Shown here: in pieces, positions 1 through 13,054 of the stretch
How positions within the stretch are numbered: the stretch's first letter is position 1
Layout of the letters: each line of letters begins with the position of its first letter
Source of the DNA: Pycnopodia helianthoides
Lineage: Eukaryota; Echinodermata; Asteroidea; Forcipulatida; Asteriidae
DNA length: 64,000 nt
Direction: 5' to 3'
Assembly: GCA_032158295.1 (NCBI GenBank)
Contig: CM063248.1
Location: 19,183,273 to 19,247,272, forward strand
Made by a program: the position numbers and the translations under genes
The notes under the pieces: generated by a model
Told to the model about the DNA's origin: nothing
What the model saw: the letters and a program-made list of their open reading frames with translations, nothing else
Databases searched by the model: none

Positions 1-334
1 TCCCGTATTCAGCTACGCTTCTGCTGAATGGCGGAGGTCAAACATTGGGTTTGGGAACGAGTGCACAACTTTAACTTTTTAGTTCTCAAGAAAACAACTG
101 CAAACAATAACCTTTTGAAAAAAGACATAGGTGCACACGTTTAAAAAAAGAAAAGAAAGGAATAGGCCTAATACGTGGATCTTATTTAGCGCGCATATCC
201 TAGTAGCTATAGATCAAGACGCTTTACAACATCACTGTTCACCAGGCGAACCTAGACCACCTGCCAGTTAATCTCTTCGCCAGTACTTAAGCAGCATACA
301 GCAACAGAGTCCAGCATTCTCCTGAAGACGATCT
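1..334. other. No recognised feature
   Basis: Mixed-composition sequence with no conserved reading frame or repeat that I could define. Confidence 0.5.
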
Positions 335-646
335 GGGCCCAAATTCATAGAGCTGCTAAGCACAAAAATTTGCTAAGCATGAAATTTCTTCCTTGATAAA
401 AACAGGATTACCAACCAAATTTCCATTGTGTTGCATATTACTTGTTACTGCTTTCAGCTGTTGTTTGCTTGAGCTGCTTAGCACAAAAGTAGCTGAGCAC
501 AAACAAAATTACGCTTACCAGAATAAGGTTGCCTGCCAAAATACCATGTCACATGTACCATTTGTGACATGGTATCCTGCTAATTTCTACTTAGCAGAAA
601 ATTGGTAAGCAATCATTCCTGCTTAGGCAGCTCTGAAATTATTGAG
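335..646 (+). mobile_element. GGGCCCAATTTCAT-type inverted-repeat MITE (family D)
   Basis: Begins GGGCCCAAATTCATAGAGCT and contains the family core GCTTAGCACAAAAGTAGCT and the CATGTCACATGTACCATTTG hairpin region; it ends in a degraded copy of the terminal repeat. The best copy in the window is at 9657-9848. No coding capacity. Confidence 0.7.
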
Positions 647-1267
647 CATAGAGCATTGTCGAGTTCGTCAAACCACCGGTTATTCTCAGAACCACCACAG
701 CGCATAAAGAGATTTATGCACATGTTGTCATCGAAAAACCTCACTTGATTGTACTCCCACCATGCAGAGTTTCAAATCCTACTTCCTTCCCCTGGGTACT
801 TTGTCGGGTCCCCTGTATACACAGCTATAAGAGCAGTTCTAACTGCCAGCACTTAAAGAGGAACCAGACTATTTTTTTTTGTCAACGTTTCCTGTGCACC
901 CTTGCATTTATAACTGTGCTGATTGTCATTGTATCCCACAGGGGCCCAGACTGTTTCCCCTTCAGGCCTCGACTTGGGGACGCTGGTTATGTATCGGAGA
1001 AACGGACTGTACGGTGAACTGGTATGTACACTTTACATTGTTTGAATGTTTGAATGTAGTGAGGAGGAAATCACAATGGTGGATTGGAAATGAATTCACA
1101 CACAAAATAAAATAAAAGCGCAATACCATCATTTAATGAACTAGGTAGACATATTAGGCTTTTCAGACGACCCAATCCTTCAAAAACCAACTGCACGTTT
1201 TGCTTGATTCTGCCGGGCTGAGGACTGAACACCTATCATGCTTTACATGGGATCAGGCATGTATCAT
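647..1267. other. No recognised gene
   Basis: Short open frames only. CATGGGATCAGGCAT near the end belongs to the foldback element that follows. Confidence 0.5.
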
Positions 1268-2340
1268 AATCCAACTTCTGGGTTAAGTTGACATGGAAAC
1301 TGGTTAAAAACGGGATTTTTTATTCGGATGCTTTTCAGGTTTTTTTAAATTCTGTGTCACTCCGACCCATTTCTGGGTCATTTGGACACAGATTCCGAGT
1401 TGGGCTGAGGACTGTACTTGTAAACTGATCAATGCTTTACATGGGATCAGGCATTATACCGTATACCATATAGTCCAACAGTTTGGCTGTAGAGTTACAA
1501 TGGTGTTAGATTTTGTAAGAGTGAAGAAGGATCCTATAAAATAAAAAAGCTCGAGAGTTTATAGGTTACCGTAATTTTTTGAAAATTGTTATATACTTCC
1601 AATTCATTCCTCATTGTATTTTCCTTCTTTGAGAACGTTGATGGGATAACCAATGGTGTACCATCTCCTGTTTGTGAAGCGGAGTGTATCTTTCGTATCT
1701 GAAAAAGGTGCAGTTGAATTGTTAGTAAAGTGGCCTCATGCATTACTTGGCCACTTGTCACGTTGTCATCATCTTATAGTCGTATGCCCCGTGTACAGTC
1801 GCGAGCCCGATTCTGGTTCTAAATCTATCCAGAGGAGCCAGACTATTTATTCTTCCCAGCCTCGATTTTGTTATTGCATTGATAATGAATGGGAGGGAAT
1901 ACAGGATTGCTAGACCATTGGAAATGTCTTATGGCTAGAGGACTCTTTCAGCCGGGCCCAATGTCAAGCTTTACCACATAATGATGATGTGCTTCTGGCA
2001 ACCTGTATACGCGTGCGAGTCTATGGGCCGTAGAATTCCGCGGGAAGCCTATCTAGGTCAAGTCGTCTGTATGCTATATAGTCCGCATGGCTATAATTGT
2101 GTGAACTTCGTAGAATTGGTCAGCATTATTTTGAAGCTCCTTGTAAAATGATGTTGATAGCATTTCCCAACCCAAAGTTATTAGATTGGTAAAGATCAAC
2201 TTCATGTATGTATGTCAGTATCGTCCGGAATCTGTGTCAGAATGACCAATAAATGGGTCGATCTGACGCAGAACTCGAGTTAAAATCCCATCTTTTAGCC
2301 ACTGTCGGGGTCAAGCTAACCCGGAAAGGGGTCAGGCCCC
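1268..2340. mobile_element. Foldback-type element with diverged inverted arms
   Basis: The left arm (about 1268-1400, TCTGGGTTAAGTTGAC to CACAGATTCCGAG) is repeated inverted at about 2229-2340 (GGAATCTGTGTCAG to GTCAAGCTAACCCGG). The interior also holds a direct repeat, CTTTACATGGGATCAGGCAT, at about 1240 and 1435. No transposase frame is visible, and the ends and target duplication are not resolved. Confidence 0.6.
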
Positions 2341-2744
2341 CCGGGGCTCGGAATCCGGGTCAAGTTTGACCCGGAAGGTGTTTTTTTTTAAATTGAGTGT
2401 ACGTTCCCACAGTAACGTCTGCGGCATTTGCGTCTTCACACCTCTCGACACAGCAGCTGCGACCGGTGGCCGTCAACGTCATCATAAAAAACGAGTAACG
2501 GTAATCGCGAAGCTCTATTACTGGCACGACGTGGTCCGAAATAGAACACATAGGCCTACTCTATGCAGGAGAGGCGACTGATTGCTTCGGTCAGAGCGCA
2601 GATGTGGCGTTTTAATTAGGTCATGTTTTGGCCGATTTGATTCGAAGGTTTATTGATCATCTTGTACTATTTATTATAGCATTGACCATCCATTATCTGG
2701 GTAGGCCTATAAGTATATAGAACAGCTTTATGTTTTCAACTGGG

Positions 2745-3020
2745 CTCAGTTTCATAAAGCTGCTTAAATTAAAGCAGACAGGAGTGCTTCACAGTTTTCT
2801 GCTAAGTAAAAACAATGATGTTTAAAGACAAACAGGGTTGGTACATTATTCGAGAAGAGAAGGCGAGCAAATTGCTCACTGTTAGAGCCAATCCAAAAAA
2901 TACTGTCAAAGTAGTGGACAGATTGCATTTCGTGGTCTGGTGTGTTCAGGGCCCAATTTCATAGAGCTGCTTAAGCAGGAAATATTGCTAAACAATCTGT
3001 TAATAAGCAGAAATGAGGAC
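2745..3020. mobile_element. Degraded family D MITE fragments
   Basis: Two fragments start GGGCTCAGTTTCATAAAGCT and GGGCCCAATTTCATAGAGCT with the GCTTAA and TTCTGCTAAG motifs of family D. Neither is complete. Confidence 0.55.
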
Positions 3021-3433
3021 AGCGCACAGTTAGTAGTACGGGCGTCGTGCGATACACACACATTGCTAGTGTACAGTACATAGGTTACGGTTGGTTTCAC
3101 GGCGTCTTTTTTCGGAGTGAAAACTGCGACCGCCCTGAGCAAGGCGACTTTGATGACTTTTTGACAGGCTAGTTGTATGGTGTGTTTCCTGAAATCCTGG
3201 GGACGAAAAACATATGTTCTCTTCCAAATTTGGTTTAAATGTACCTTTGAAACCCCCCCCCCAAAAAAAAAAACACCACACAACGAAGTTGTGATCAATG
3301 GATCTAAGATTAAAACCAATTTCCAAGCCATTCACCCAATGCACTCTTCCAGTGACAGTTTATCAGTGACAAGGGCCGTGATCTGCGAATCGTAGTCGAC
3401 ATTTTCCCCCTCTCCGTAGAGTCACATCAGCCT

Positions 3434-3830
3434 TTAAAGGAACATTACAGAATTGGTTTTTGCTGACAAAACAGTTGCTGGCAGTGTAAGCACTTTATGT
3501 AATCCACCATATACATAAACTGACAAACCTGTAGAAGTTTGAGATCGATCGGCCATCTGGGTCACGAGAAAATAGTGAAAAACCGATTACACATTTTGCA
3601 TGAAATCATGTAGATTCAACAAATGAATAAAACGCCCACTGAGCGATAAACTCCTATCGGAAAATTAGTTTATTCATTTCTCATCAAATATTGCGTTTCA
3701 GACAGAAATATTTCAAGGGATGTTTCTATACTATCATCATCATTAGACCGTGTCAGTTTTATGTAAATCTGTGATCAAAAAGTATATTTTACAAAGTTTA
3801 TTTCTTACCAATTCTGTAATGTTCCTTTAA
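3434..3830 (-). mobile_element. TTAA-type MITE, family A, copy 1
   Basis: A 397-bp element bounded by TTAA, with inverted ends AGGAACATTACAGAATTGG and CCAATTCTGTAATGTTCCT. The interior (TTATCGCTCAGTGAGCG-like and TTTCTCGTGACC motifs) is shared with the copies at 18717, 25014 and 31472. It is non-coding; a piggyBac-like transposase would be the usual mobiliser of TTAA elements. Confidence 0.85.
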
Positions 3831-3839
3831 AGGCGAGTC

Positions 3840-6005
3840 TAATAATGAAGTCACGTTCTTAATGAAATATTGACTTTTCCGCGGGAAGCGTCGTGGCCGG
3901 TTTTGCGCGCACTGTTTAAAGTCAGCCCCCGAGCCAAGGCACTTATATCCCCCTCCCATAACTATTTGATTTTTGCTTGACCTGTTAATCGCGTCTGCCT
4001 CATTGTGACAGTGATTAGCTTCCGATGAGAGGACCGTCTGTCAGCGAAGACCCATCAAGGTGATCGAGAGCGTCTCCGTCGAGTTCCCTTCGTGCCGTTT
4101 GCAATAAGGGACGCCGAGTCTCATACCGCACGGGGGTCAGACTATAGTCTGCCCTCCAGCCTCGGTTATGGTCATATTGATTTGAATTGGGGTAGGATTT
4201 GGGGGGGGGGGGGGGTACAAGACAAGATGGCTGCGGCATGATAAGGATTTAATAGATGTGTATTATTGAACCGTTGCTAATCGTAACTGCGAGCTACGAA
4301 GGTGAGGTCTCACTCAACGTGGTCCATCCCCTTTGCTTGCTAAAGATCACCGACACCAGACTGTGTAGGTCTTCACCGTGACTATCATGTATAGCTCTGT
4401 GGTACAACAACCATTCATTTAACTTACTGACACCAAACAGAAACTGAACGGGAAGAGGAAAAAAAACCTGTGGAGTAAAATGAGAATCGGCATTAATGGT
4501 TGATTCTGAACATAGGGGACATTTATACGTAGAGGGAGGGGGTGAGTTGGTGACAATGGGGTTTGAGGATTTTTCGTCTCCAAGGGTCGATTTCACAAAA
4601 CTCTTCCTAACTTAGGACTAGTCCTAGACAATGCTAAGAGATAGGACTAGTCCTAAGTTAGGACCAGTACTTAGGACTAGTCCTATCTCTTTTAGCATTG
4701 CCTAGGACTAGTCCTAAGTTAGGAAGAGTTTTGTGAAATCGACCCCAGGCCTTGACTTCATTGTCGGTCATTTTGTCAGCACGACCTTACAGTGATTTTA
4801 AATCTCTGTGCAAAATGCAGATCATGATCGAGAACAGAACCACAGCTCGCATAGTATTGCTTTTCTTAGTATCGTATTAAAGCCCATTTTGATTGAAACG
4901 AGGCTGGGAGTGAGAATGTAGTATGATCCCTATTGTTCTTCATTGTATACTGTACTTGATAAGACGGGGGACACGTCATAAGAAGGCCACTATAAATGAT
5001 GAGGGTATACAGGTTCTCATTCACGCGCACTTCCTGATATAATACATTATGAATGCACGCGGTGACCTTTTTTCCTCCACTCACTACTCCTTGACTCTCG
5101 GCCACCGTCCATTTAGCATCGATTTCTCCCCCCATCTAAAATGTCAATACACACATTGTACCAGACCATATCACAAGCACCGCAGTTCCCGTCGTGGAGT
5201 GTGTAGGGGAAAAAAATCTACAAAATATTCTTTGATAAAAGCTTGTGTGTGCGTGTATTGTTTCTATGAATGGATATGGAGATTGACGCACTCGAGGACA
5301 TCTTAGATGTATCAGCGTGGGACTATAGTACCCGTCTTGCAGTGACGGGGAGAAGAGGGGGGAAAAAACAGAATCAGCGGATATTCCCATGATTTTTATT
5401 GGCAAGTTTATGAATGGCCGCGTATATTAGATGGCTGCCGGGGCCGTATAGCCCTTACGGATGCACCAGCCGCGTCTAGTTTGTACATTAGGAAAGCGCT
5501 GACGCAGTCCCCCGGTGTTCAACTCACTCGTCGCCGGTGGTACGAATCGACTGGCGCGGCGGCCGGGCGCGACGACGATGTCGGCCTGGGCTATCACACC
5601 GTGCGTGACCGGTCGCAGTTGTTTGTTTTTTTTCCCCACTGCAGTCCCCCCAGATGAAGTGTGGTTTGCTTGAATGATCACCTCCTCTAGGCACATTGTG
5701 TAAAATAAGCCCCTTTACCTTAAAAAAAAAGGAAATCGTTCGTTTTGGAAGTTGAATCCACCCTGGAGGCGGTGTTTAGCCAGCATGTAGCAAAGTTATA
5801 TTGACTCTCGGGTACAATGTGTTGACTTTGCTGTGTGTCCAAGAAACCGATGTCTGGGTCCAAAGCGTTCCCGTCCGAAAAAAACGGAGATGCGATCCAT
5901 CGATAAGTAACAAAGAGTTGCGGCGGCCCCATTACAAAGGCCGACTTAAGGAGTGAGATGTTTAAAGGTGGCGGCAGATTTGCGTGGTTAATGCAGTCGC
6001 GTTGC
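3840..6005. other. Gene-free stretch around the palindromic element
   Basis: Frames of 85-108 codons have no recognisable family or splice support. A GC- and CpG-rich patch at about 5440-5610 could be regulatory; nothing else shows. Confidence 0.4.
4584..4745. mobile_element. Near-perfect palindromic element, copy 1
   Basis: Starts GGGTCGATTTCACAAAACTC and ends with its reverse complement. Most of the 162 bp pairs with itself, built on repeats of CTTAGGACTAGTCCTA. The second copy is at 27773-27912. Confidence 0.85.
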
Positions 6006-6347
6006 TTAAAGGCCCTGTACACCATTGGTAAGATCGAAAAACACAATGTTCACAGATTCACACATAACTTACATGATTTAAAGTAAGTAATGGTAGAAAG
6101 GGTTCCTTAAAATATTTCTGCCTAAAATGCTATCGTTTCTGAGAAACGAGTAAAACAATAGTAGTTATCGCGCGCGATAATTTGAAAAAACAGAAAACAC
6201 ATAAGATCTCTTTTCACTATTTTCTCGTGACCTCGATGACCAATTGAGCTCAAACTTTCACAGGTTTGTTTGTTCATGCATATGTTTAATCACACAAAAT
6301 GTGGACACTGATTTTGAGCTGTTACCAAAAGTGTACAATACCTTTAA
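6006..6347 (+). mobile_element. TTAA-type MITE, family B, copy 1
   Basis: A 342-bp element bounded by TTAA, with inverted ends AGGCCCTGTACACCATTGG and GTGTACAATACCT. It holds an alternating palindrome, TTATCGCGCGCGATAA. It is nearly identical to 49370-49712 in opposite orientation and distantly related to family A. Confidence 0.88.
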
Positions 6348-6905
6348 GCAGAATAGTGTGAAATTGTCTGAATAAGTCGTCCGTTTGTTTTCCACCGTGT
6401 CATAAACACTCGGCAAAGCCGGAGGCTAGAAGAAAGGGCCCTGTGTGTTTCAAATTGATACCCCCTCTTTTGTTGATTTTTAAATTTATTCATTTATTCA
6501 TTTATTATTATTAATCCTTTACTGATACCGTGTTAAGTTATCCAATTTTACAGCGATCCAATAGCATCGGAATGAAATTAGTTTCACGTGAACTACAGTT
6601 AAAGGGTTGTGATTTTCGTTTTTACTGAAAATGATTCAAGTACATCATGTTGACACACAGGCCTACGTCATGATGACGTACACCACAGACCCCCATCTTG
6701 CATAGGCCGTCATCGCGATTGTGATGTTTTGACCGGGCTTGACAGACCGATTACGTTTATGTAAAAAAAACATTCAGAAAACAAAGATCCACGTTTGTCA
6801 GGACAATAGGGGTGAACAAAGGAAGGTTTTCGGTTGGAGTCATACGTCACTAAGTTTGTGTCTTGTGTCGACCGCATTGAATAGTAACAGGATGACATCA
6901 CATCA

Positions 6906-7141
6906 TTAAAGGGGCACTGTCGACAAGATCATGGTCTAGTCTGCTTGTGGCTGGACACGGAAAGATGAACTCTCACCCAGTTACTACGTACGCGCGCGTT
7001 GGCCGTCACATCACAAACAAATGCTTTAAAGGGCGCCGTCGTTATTATCGCGCGCGCGTGCGTGCTCAGTAACTGGGGAGAGTTCAGAATTTAATGTCTG
7101 GCCACAGACTCGAAGTGATCACGACAACAGTGTCCCTTTAA
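6906..7141. mobile_element. TTAA-type MITE, family F
   Basis: 236 bp, TTAA at both ends and inverted termini AGGGGCACTGTCG and CGACAACAGTGTCCCT. The interior is a foldback with CGCGCGCG-rich arms (ACGTACGCGCGCG and TCGCGCGCGCGTGCGT). No coding capacity. Confidence 0.8.
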
Positions 7142-9454
7142 GACAAACTCCAGAAACCATGCTTGCTTGCCTCATTTTTTTTAGTTGCGGGAAACGTAGA
7201 TCCCTGCACACATTGCTGAAAGTTTGGAGGAAACAAAATACAGGTGTCGCATTTTCACGTTCGAACACACACGAGACTTGCACAGCCTATTGGCGCATTA
7301 TATAGACCATGTAACCTGTGTTTACAAAAAAGAGTGACATTTTACATTCCAGTGCATTTCCCGACTGGCAAGATGCTTCACTGTCACATCGGAAATGGAG
7401 ATCCTTTGCCCTGATTCTTTCCACCAAAATACCCTTAAAACCAAATCAGGCACTATAGACCTCGCTGCATTCGCTTTCCTACGCAGCCATTATCAGCACA
7501 AACTTAATCTACTGCAATCCTACTGAGTGAAAAGCAGCAGAAATAAGAAGCACGCGTACGCTGTGCCACGGACGAAGTGCTCTAGCGGAGAGTTGTACAC
7601 GCAGGGATTGACCGGTCTTGGCACGGCCTCGATTGACGCGTGTTTTTCTCGTAGCCAGTCTGGTGAACGCAAAGCAAAAACACACGTCTCCTTCGTGCGA
7701 GTAAGTAATTGTGTTTCCAGCCAGACAACATAAAGGAACCCATAACATTAAACAGTGCAAGAGATATGAAGCAGTTTGCGTCTTAGTTTCTATTGACTCT
7801 CATTTTCTGTGTTAATCTTCCGTTTTTTTTGTTTAAAGGCGTGCCGTTATTTGTTTAGAGTGGTGCTCTATGGACTCAATTTATGCAGACACTTTACACA
7901 TTTTATTCCGCGCTCAATACTAATTTCCTAAGCGTCGTGGTGCTGTTGTCCGTGCAGACCAAGTAAAACCTGGGCAACAGCACCAACAGTACAAACCTTT
8001 TCCATGTTTTTATTGACCAACAATACTTAATTCCTAAAATAAAATAATAATATCGTTCCCCCGTCCAATTACAATGGTGTCCCGTTGAAAATATATTTAA
8101 TTTGTGTTACTATATTACTCGCATCTGTGTACCTTAGGGACATTACGGTGTTGAACAAAGCAATCCAGGAGCCTATCTATATTAATTCTGGTTTCTCAAC
8201 TTCTGTCAAGAACAGAAATTACCGTCACGAAAAAACAAATTCCACTTCTGATGAAATTATCAGATAATAATTCATACGTTTTGACAATCGGTAATCATCA
8301 AACGCACACTACGGCGATGAAAGACCACCATCAACGGTCAAAATCATTGGCGGGGAGACAGTGCAAATAATCTCAGTGCAAATCACGAGTTTCTTCGGTC
8401 CGTGCGGTTAAAAAATGTTTAACGCAGCAGCCATCGATGAGACCGTCCTGCCGTATAATTTGTATTCAACCCCGGGCGAAACGTGGGAGCTCGGGATAAT
8501 TTGAGATTACCTCCGAGATATCCGGAGGAGCGGAGGAGCAAAGAAGGGAGAGGTTTTTTTTCCTTCTTCTTCTTCTTCTTTGCCAAAATGTTGACGTGTG
8601 GTTGTTATCGGTTTGCTATAGAGTGACGACCATGTCGTTTTTAAGGCCATTAATGTATGTGTCTACGGCGGGGGTGAAAGCGAGTTTACCAGCTCGTGTT
8701 TGAGCAAACTTTTCCCTCCCGGATCCCCAGCTCTTCCCCCCCCCCCCGTGAGCCATCATGGCTTTTATACATTCTCCACTGCGGTGTGGGCATGCAGTCA
8801 GCCATCATGCCATGGGGATTCACGAAGTCCCTATTGTATAGGGGGAAGAACATGCCGAGCTTTCACACGAGGGAGAGAACAGGAAGACAAAGCGCCCCCG
8901 GGGGCCTGACTCTTTTTTTTCTTCTTCTCTCTCTCCCTGCCTGCCGCAGCCCGGCTCGAAATTGCCCGATCCTAATCAGATTTACCAGGGACATCACGAG
9001 CGCATTGAGCGAAGTTCACCAACGGGGGTCTGAGATAGGATTAGTGGGCAGGGTCCTCTAATAAAATCCCCCACAGACGAGGCAAAGGGGACAGATCATT
9101 CTAATCATCGAGGGCCGTAGGGAAGGTGACTGTTTGCCAAGGTACAACTCATTAATGTGAGTTGATGAAGAGAGGTATACCCTTTGTCTTTGATTCATTC
9201 TCCACAATGGGGGAAACATATCAATGAGTGGGTTTAAATTTGACTTCTGAGCAATACTCGCAGAATAGTGGAGGGGCTCGATTGTTGAAGGTTGTTCATA
9301 ATAGAAACATGGTTTGAGAGGATCGCCAGTGCGACCGCTGCAGAAACTTCCTGTAAATACCAGGGAGTCACAGAACAAATGTCTTAAAGCCTGTAAGCAG
9401 ACGTCTTCTGCTTGCGGAGCATCGATCCCTGAGCAGTTTTCATTTCAGCACATG
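7142..9454. other. Gene-free stretch
   Basis: Contains an inverted fragment of family I (about 7290-7390), a 14-bp hairpin at 7938-7985, and CTT-rich tracts near 8560 and 8915. The 121-codon frame at 8696-9061 has low-complexity composition and is not supported. Confidence 0.4.
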
Positions 9455-9635
9455 CTATGGACCTTATGCACATGACGTCATTCGAGTAGGGCGCCCTCGG
9501 CTAGAGGTCAGAAGAAAGTTGCTCATTGGCCTGTCCTGCGCGCCGCGCGTACATAGCTGCGCGTTTTCCATTGTTTCGTCACCGTTTTACTTCTAAGATT
9601 GCGGGGGTAATTACGTCATTGCATAAGGTCTATGG
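9455..9635. mobile_element. MITE with CRE-like ends, family G, copy 1
   Basis: Inverted ends CTATGGACCTTATGCA and TGCATAAGGTCTATGG, next to TGACGTCA at the left (9473-9480) and a TTACGTCA at the right. The second copy is at 33287-33446. Confidence 0.75.
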
Positions 9636-9656
9636 TTATTGTTTTATGCACTCCTA

Positions 9657-9848
9657 GGCCCAATTTCATAGAGCTGCTTAAGCACAAAAAGTAGCTAAGC
9701 ACAACAAACTTATGCTTACCAGAATAAGGTTACTAGCCAGACTACCATGTCACATGTACAATTTGTGGCTGGCATCCTGCTCATTTCTGCTTAGCAGAAA
9801 TTTGTTAAAGCAGTATTTTCTGCTTAAGCAGATCTATGAAATTGGGCC
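9657..9848. mobile_element. Complete family D MITE
   Basis: 192 bp with inverted ends GGCCCAATTTCATAGAGCTG and its complement, flanked by CTA on both sides, a plausible 3-bp target duplication. Interior motifs GCTTAAGCAC and TTCTGCTTAGCAGAAA form secondary inverted repeats. A PIF/Harbinger-like mobiliser would fit the 3-bp duplication, as inference only. Confidence 0.82.
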
Positions 9849-12659
9849 CTAGTACCCTACCTCGTGCTTGATTGACCTTGCACCATAATGTACATCGTAT
9901 CAGCAAGAACATCGAGGACCTTTTTTAAAAAGAAGCTGCGAGTGACGAAACAGTGCAAATCCCGGTTGTGACCCCGCAGCAGACGCGCGCCAAATCTCCA
10001 TGACCGTGTATGAAATACACTTTTGTTTATGCACATTAATTCCTGATGTATATCAGCTGTAAAAAGCTTTACGAAATTGGACCCACATGTCGCAGTTTGC
10101 CTGTTATCCTGTTTCCCCAGAGAAATCAGACTCTGTTCTTTCATTAAAACATTTCATAACAAACAGCTCTCTGCTGCGGAATCGTGTCCAGCGTGATGAC
10201 ACGATTACAAGTTCATCGTAATTAACAACATTTTGTATTTCTCAACTGTTCTTTTCAGGAGAATGACAAGAAGGTAGGCTAGTGCTGGAGCAGCAAGAAC
10301 TGCAATGTACATGGATTGATCATATTGACCACAAAAGGTACGATCAAAATTCTGTAAAAGAATTACAAATGTTGCGAGAAAAAAAAAGTATTTCGCTTGG
10401 TGTCATAGCCCTCTTTCATTCTCAAAAACCCTTTCTTATCTAGACGTTGGCCATTTATTAGAAACTATGGCCTTGACTTCTAGGTCTTGTCTGCTTATTT
10501 TAAAAGCGCGCGCTTTTCGGTAGGGGTCGTCAAACAAGCGTACGGAGCCCAAGACGGAGCCGTGATCTCGACTAAGAAGAGGGCGTGTGGACCAGAGACC
10601 GTTATCGTTGTGTGTGTCCATCCTTGTCAGGGTTCCCTGAATGCAAACAAGTGACAACGTTCTAGCCAGCCGTGTATTCGGTTTCAGTAACCAGACTAAT
10701 TCCCTTCCATTCAGTTAGGCCGTGTCCGAATTAACGGCTACAGCTACGGCTACGGCTAGATTTCCGCGTCATCATGTGTTGAAGTATAATACGTCCTTAG
10801 CAACACCCTTAGCAACAGTCGTAGCCGTAGCTGTAGCCGCCAATTCGGATACGGCCTTAGATCGTGGAGGAAGAAAATCTCCATGGTTTTTTGCACAAAC
10901 ACAAAAGAATCTGCCTGTTGGTACAAGGGGCAAAACTATCCCGTGAACGTCTGTTGAAGAAGATCTTGCACTCGCCAATGAGGGCGTGCTTGTGCTTTCT
11001 GTTTTTTTAGGTAGTCGGATTATGCCTGGCGAAAGGAGGGGGGGGGGTGGCAGACATACACCTCTGTAACCTACAGGAATTTGCCTTATCAACAAGGTCT
11101 CTCACATCTTTTACCCGTTAAATTGTTGACATTTTCCACATTAAGTCAAACGCACTCAATGTAAATTACGAACCCGAAATAGCCCAGCGGGCTCACACAC
11201 AGAATTTCCAACCCCACACCCACGCGAACGAGCAGGCAGGCTACATCACCACCAGCCTGAACGCAACCTTTATTCCCGTGTGGTTCCTGCAGTTCACCAA
11301 CAAAATTACCATTCGGACTGATTGTATCTTATCATTTTTTTTCTTCTTCTATTGCTTTCCACTCACACAAAATAATTCCCACACCTCGTCCCACGGATTT
11401 GCATTCTGGGAAAATGAATGGGGGACAGTGCACGATTCGAGCGTGCTTTATTTTACGTAGACTTGTAGGGATTGGATTTAACTTGACGATTTCAAATCAT
11501 GACACGTCCTTGTGCCGTTACCAGGACCGTTATTGATGAATCCCAGGCTTTTTTTTTCGTCGTCTTCTTTTATTCGAGGGTCTCTGAGGAATGTCGATTG
11601 CATTCCACGTGGGAACTAATGCACCGGTGATGTACTTTTTTTGGTCAAAAAAAAAAGACCTTTACCAGCTGGAATGTCCAACTCGGCCGGTGAGGGCGGG
11701 TGTTGGGTTTAAGAACGTGGCACGCCGCGTGTGGTGGCCCCAATAACATATGCTTTTTTAAATATATATTTGAAACGAATGATGTGTGCTAACTCACGAA
11801 CTGATCGGTGTGTCTGGGTCCTTCGTTCCGTCCTCATTACCAAAATGATTGTTCGCTGATTTGTGTTTGGCACGCACGAGCATGGCGTGTGCTGAGTTCC
11901 ATTTTCATAGCGAGTTCGACGGTTCCTTTTTTGGTTATAAAGCGATAATTCATAATAGATTGCCGCGATGGGGAAGGAAATGGACGCGAATAGAAGCCTT
12001 TAGTAAGATTCAAGCTAGTGTAAATAAGCACAGGCGTTTAAACAGAGGAGTTAAACATAAGCATAAGGGATCCAGTACAAAAGACAACCGAGGACGTACT
12101 CGATACGTCCAGTGGGGTGTCGTTGGAAAAAAAAATCTATATCTTGGAGAAAACATTTGTGAATGTAGATGTGGGGTGTCTACCCGTTGAAACCGAGAAC
12201 TTTATCCCGAGCCGGGATCCGGGTGTTTTGACAGAGCGAGGGCGCGCTCGCTTCTCCTTCGTGTGTCAAATCCAATGGGGACGATGCTCACAACAATTTT
12301 AAACAATGGGAGAACAAAGAGAAGTCCTCGATTTACGGGGTCGACAAACTTGTGTGTGTGTGGGGGGGGGGGGGGAGAGGGGAGGGTGGATATACACATT
12401 AAACTTGGGGACCTTTAACAAAAGAGGACAATAGGGTTTCTCGGTTGGGTTGTAGGTCCCCAACTGGAGGGTGTGTTCAAAACCAATGGGAGATGTTGCC
12501 AAAAAGTTGGTACAGACAAAAGAGGGACAATATGAGGTCCCCGATTGCAGGTGTTTACATTTTGCTTAAACTAAACTGTTTAATCAACTTTACACTATAA
12601 CCCCCATCAGTTAGAAAGAAAAAAAAATCTTTAAAAAATTTCACTGTTTTTGTGTATGA
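9849..12659. other. Gene-free stretch apart from one palindromic element
   Basis: No conserved frame. It holds simple tracts (T-runs near 11330 and 11550, a GT/G-run near 12350-12376). Confidence 0.4.
10715..10859. mobile_element. Palindromic GGCTACGGCTA element
   Basis: The termini TAGGCCGTGTCCGAATT and AATTCGGATACGGCCTTA are inverted repeats, continuing into GGCTACAGCTACGGCTACG and its complement. About 145 bp with a short AT-rich centre. A related fragment overlaps the PFAS intron at about 28366-28455. Confidence 0.8.
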
Positions 12660-12965
12660 TTATTTCTTGTAGACATTACATGTTAACAAAAGAGCCACAG
12701 AACCTGGGACCCCTGCAAGCATGAGTTTTACTTAAGCACAATGGAAGAACAAATAAAATATTGTATTTTACTGACTTGCATTTTCTGATTTCAAATCTCA
12801 AAACTTGTTCATCCGTTATTTTTATGATTCTTGAATTTATTTGGAAACTAGGCTATGACACAAATTTGTAAAATTTCACGTATGACCTGTGCAGTATCTT
12901 GCCTGCCAGAAAGGCCCTGGAATGTACAAGGTAATTTTTGTCGCAAACAAAATTGACATGGTCTA
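12660..12965 (+). repeat. Dispersed repeat, family I, copy 1
   Basis: Shares ordered motifs with 15940-16272: AAAAGAGCCACAGA, TTCTTGAATTTATTTGGAAA, TCTTGCCTGCCAG, TGGTCTATA. Shorter inverted pieces of the same family lie near 7290-7390 and 30258-30450. The ends are not resolved. Confidence 0.6.
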
Positions 12966-13054
12966 TAATAGATGAAGTTTCATAGTGTATAGCGGGAGAA
13001 GGGTGTGTACAACATTGGTTTGATTGAAAATATAAATGTACACATAGCTTTGGC

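Noticed and set aside
8696..9061. 121-codon + strand frame
   Set aside because: Pro/Ser-rich simple sequence with no conserved motif, splice support or upstream signals.
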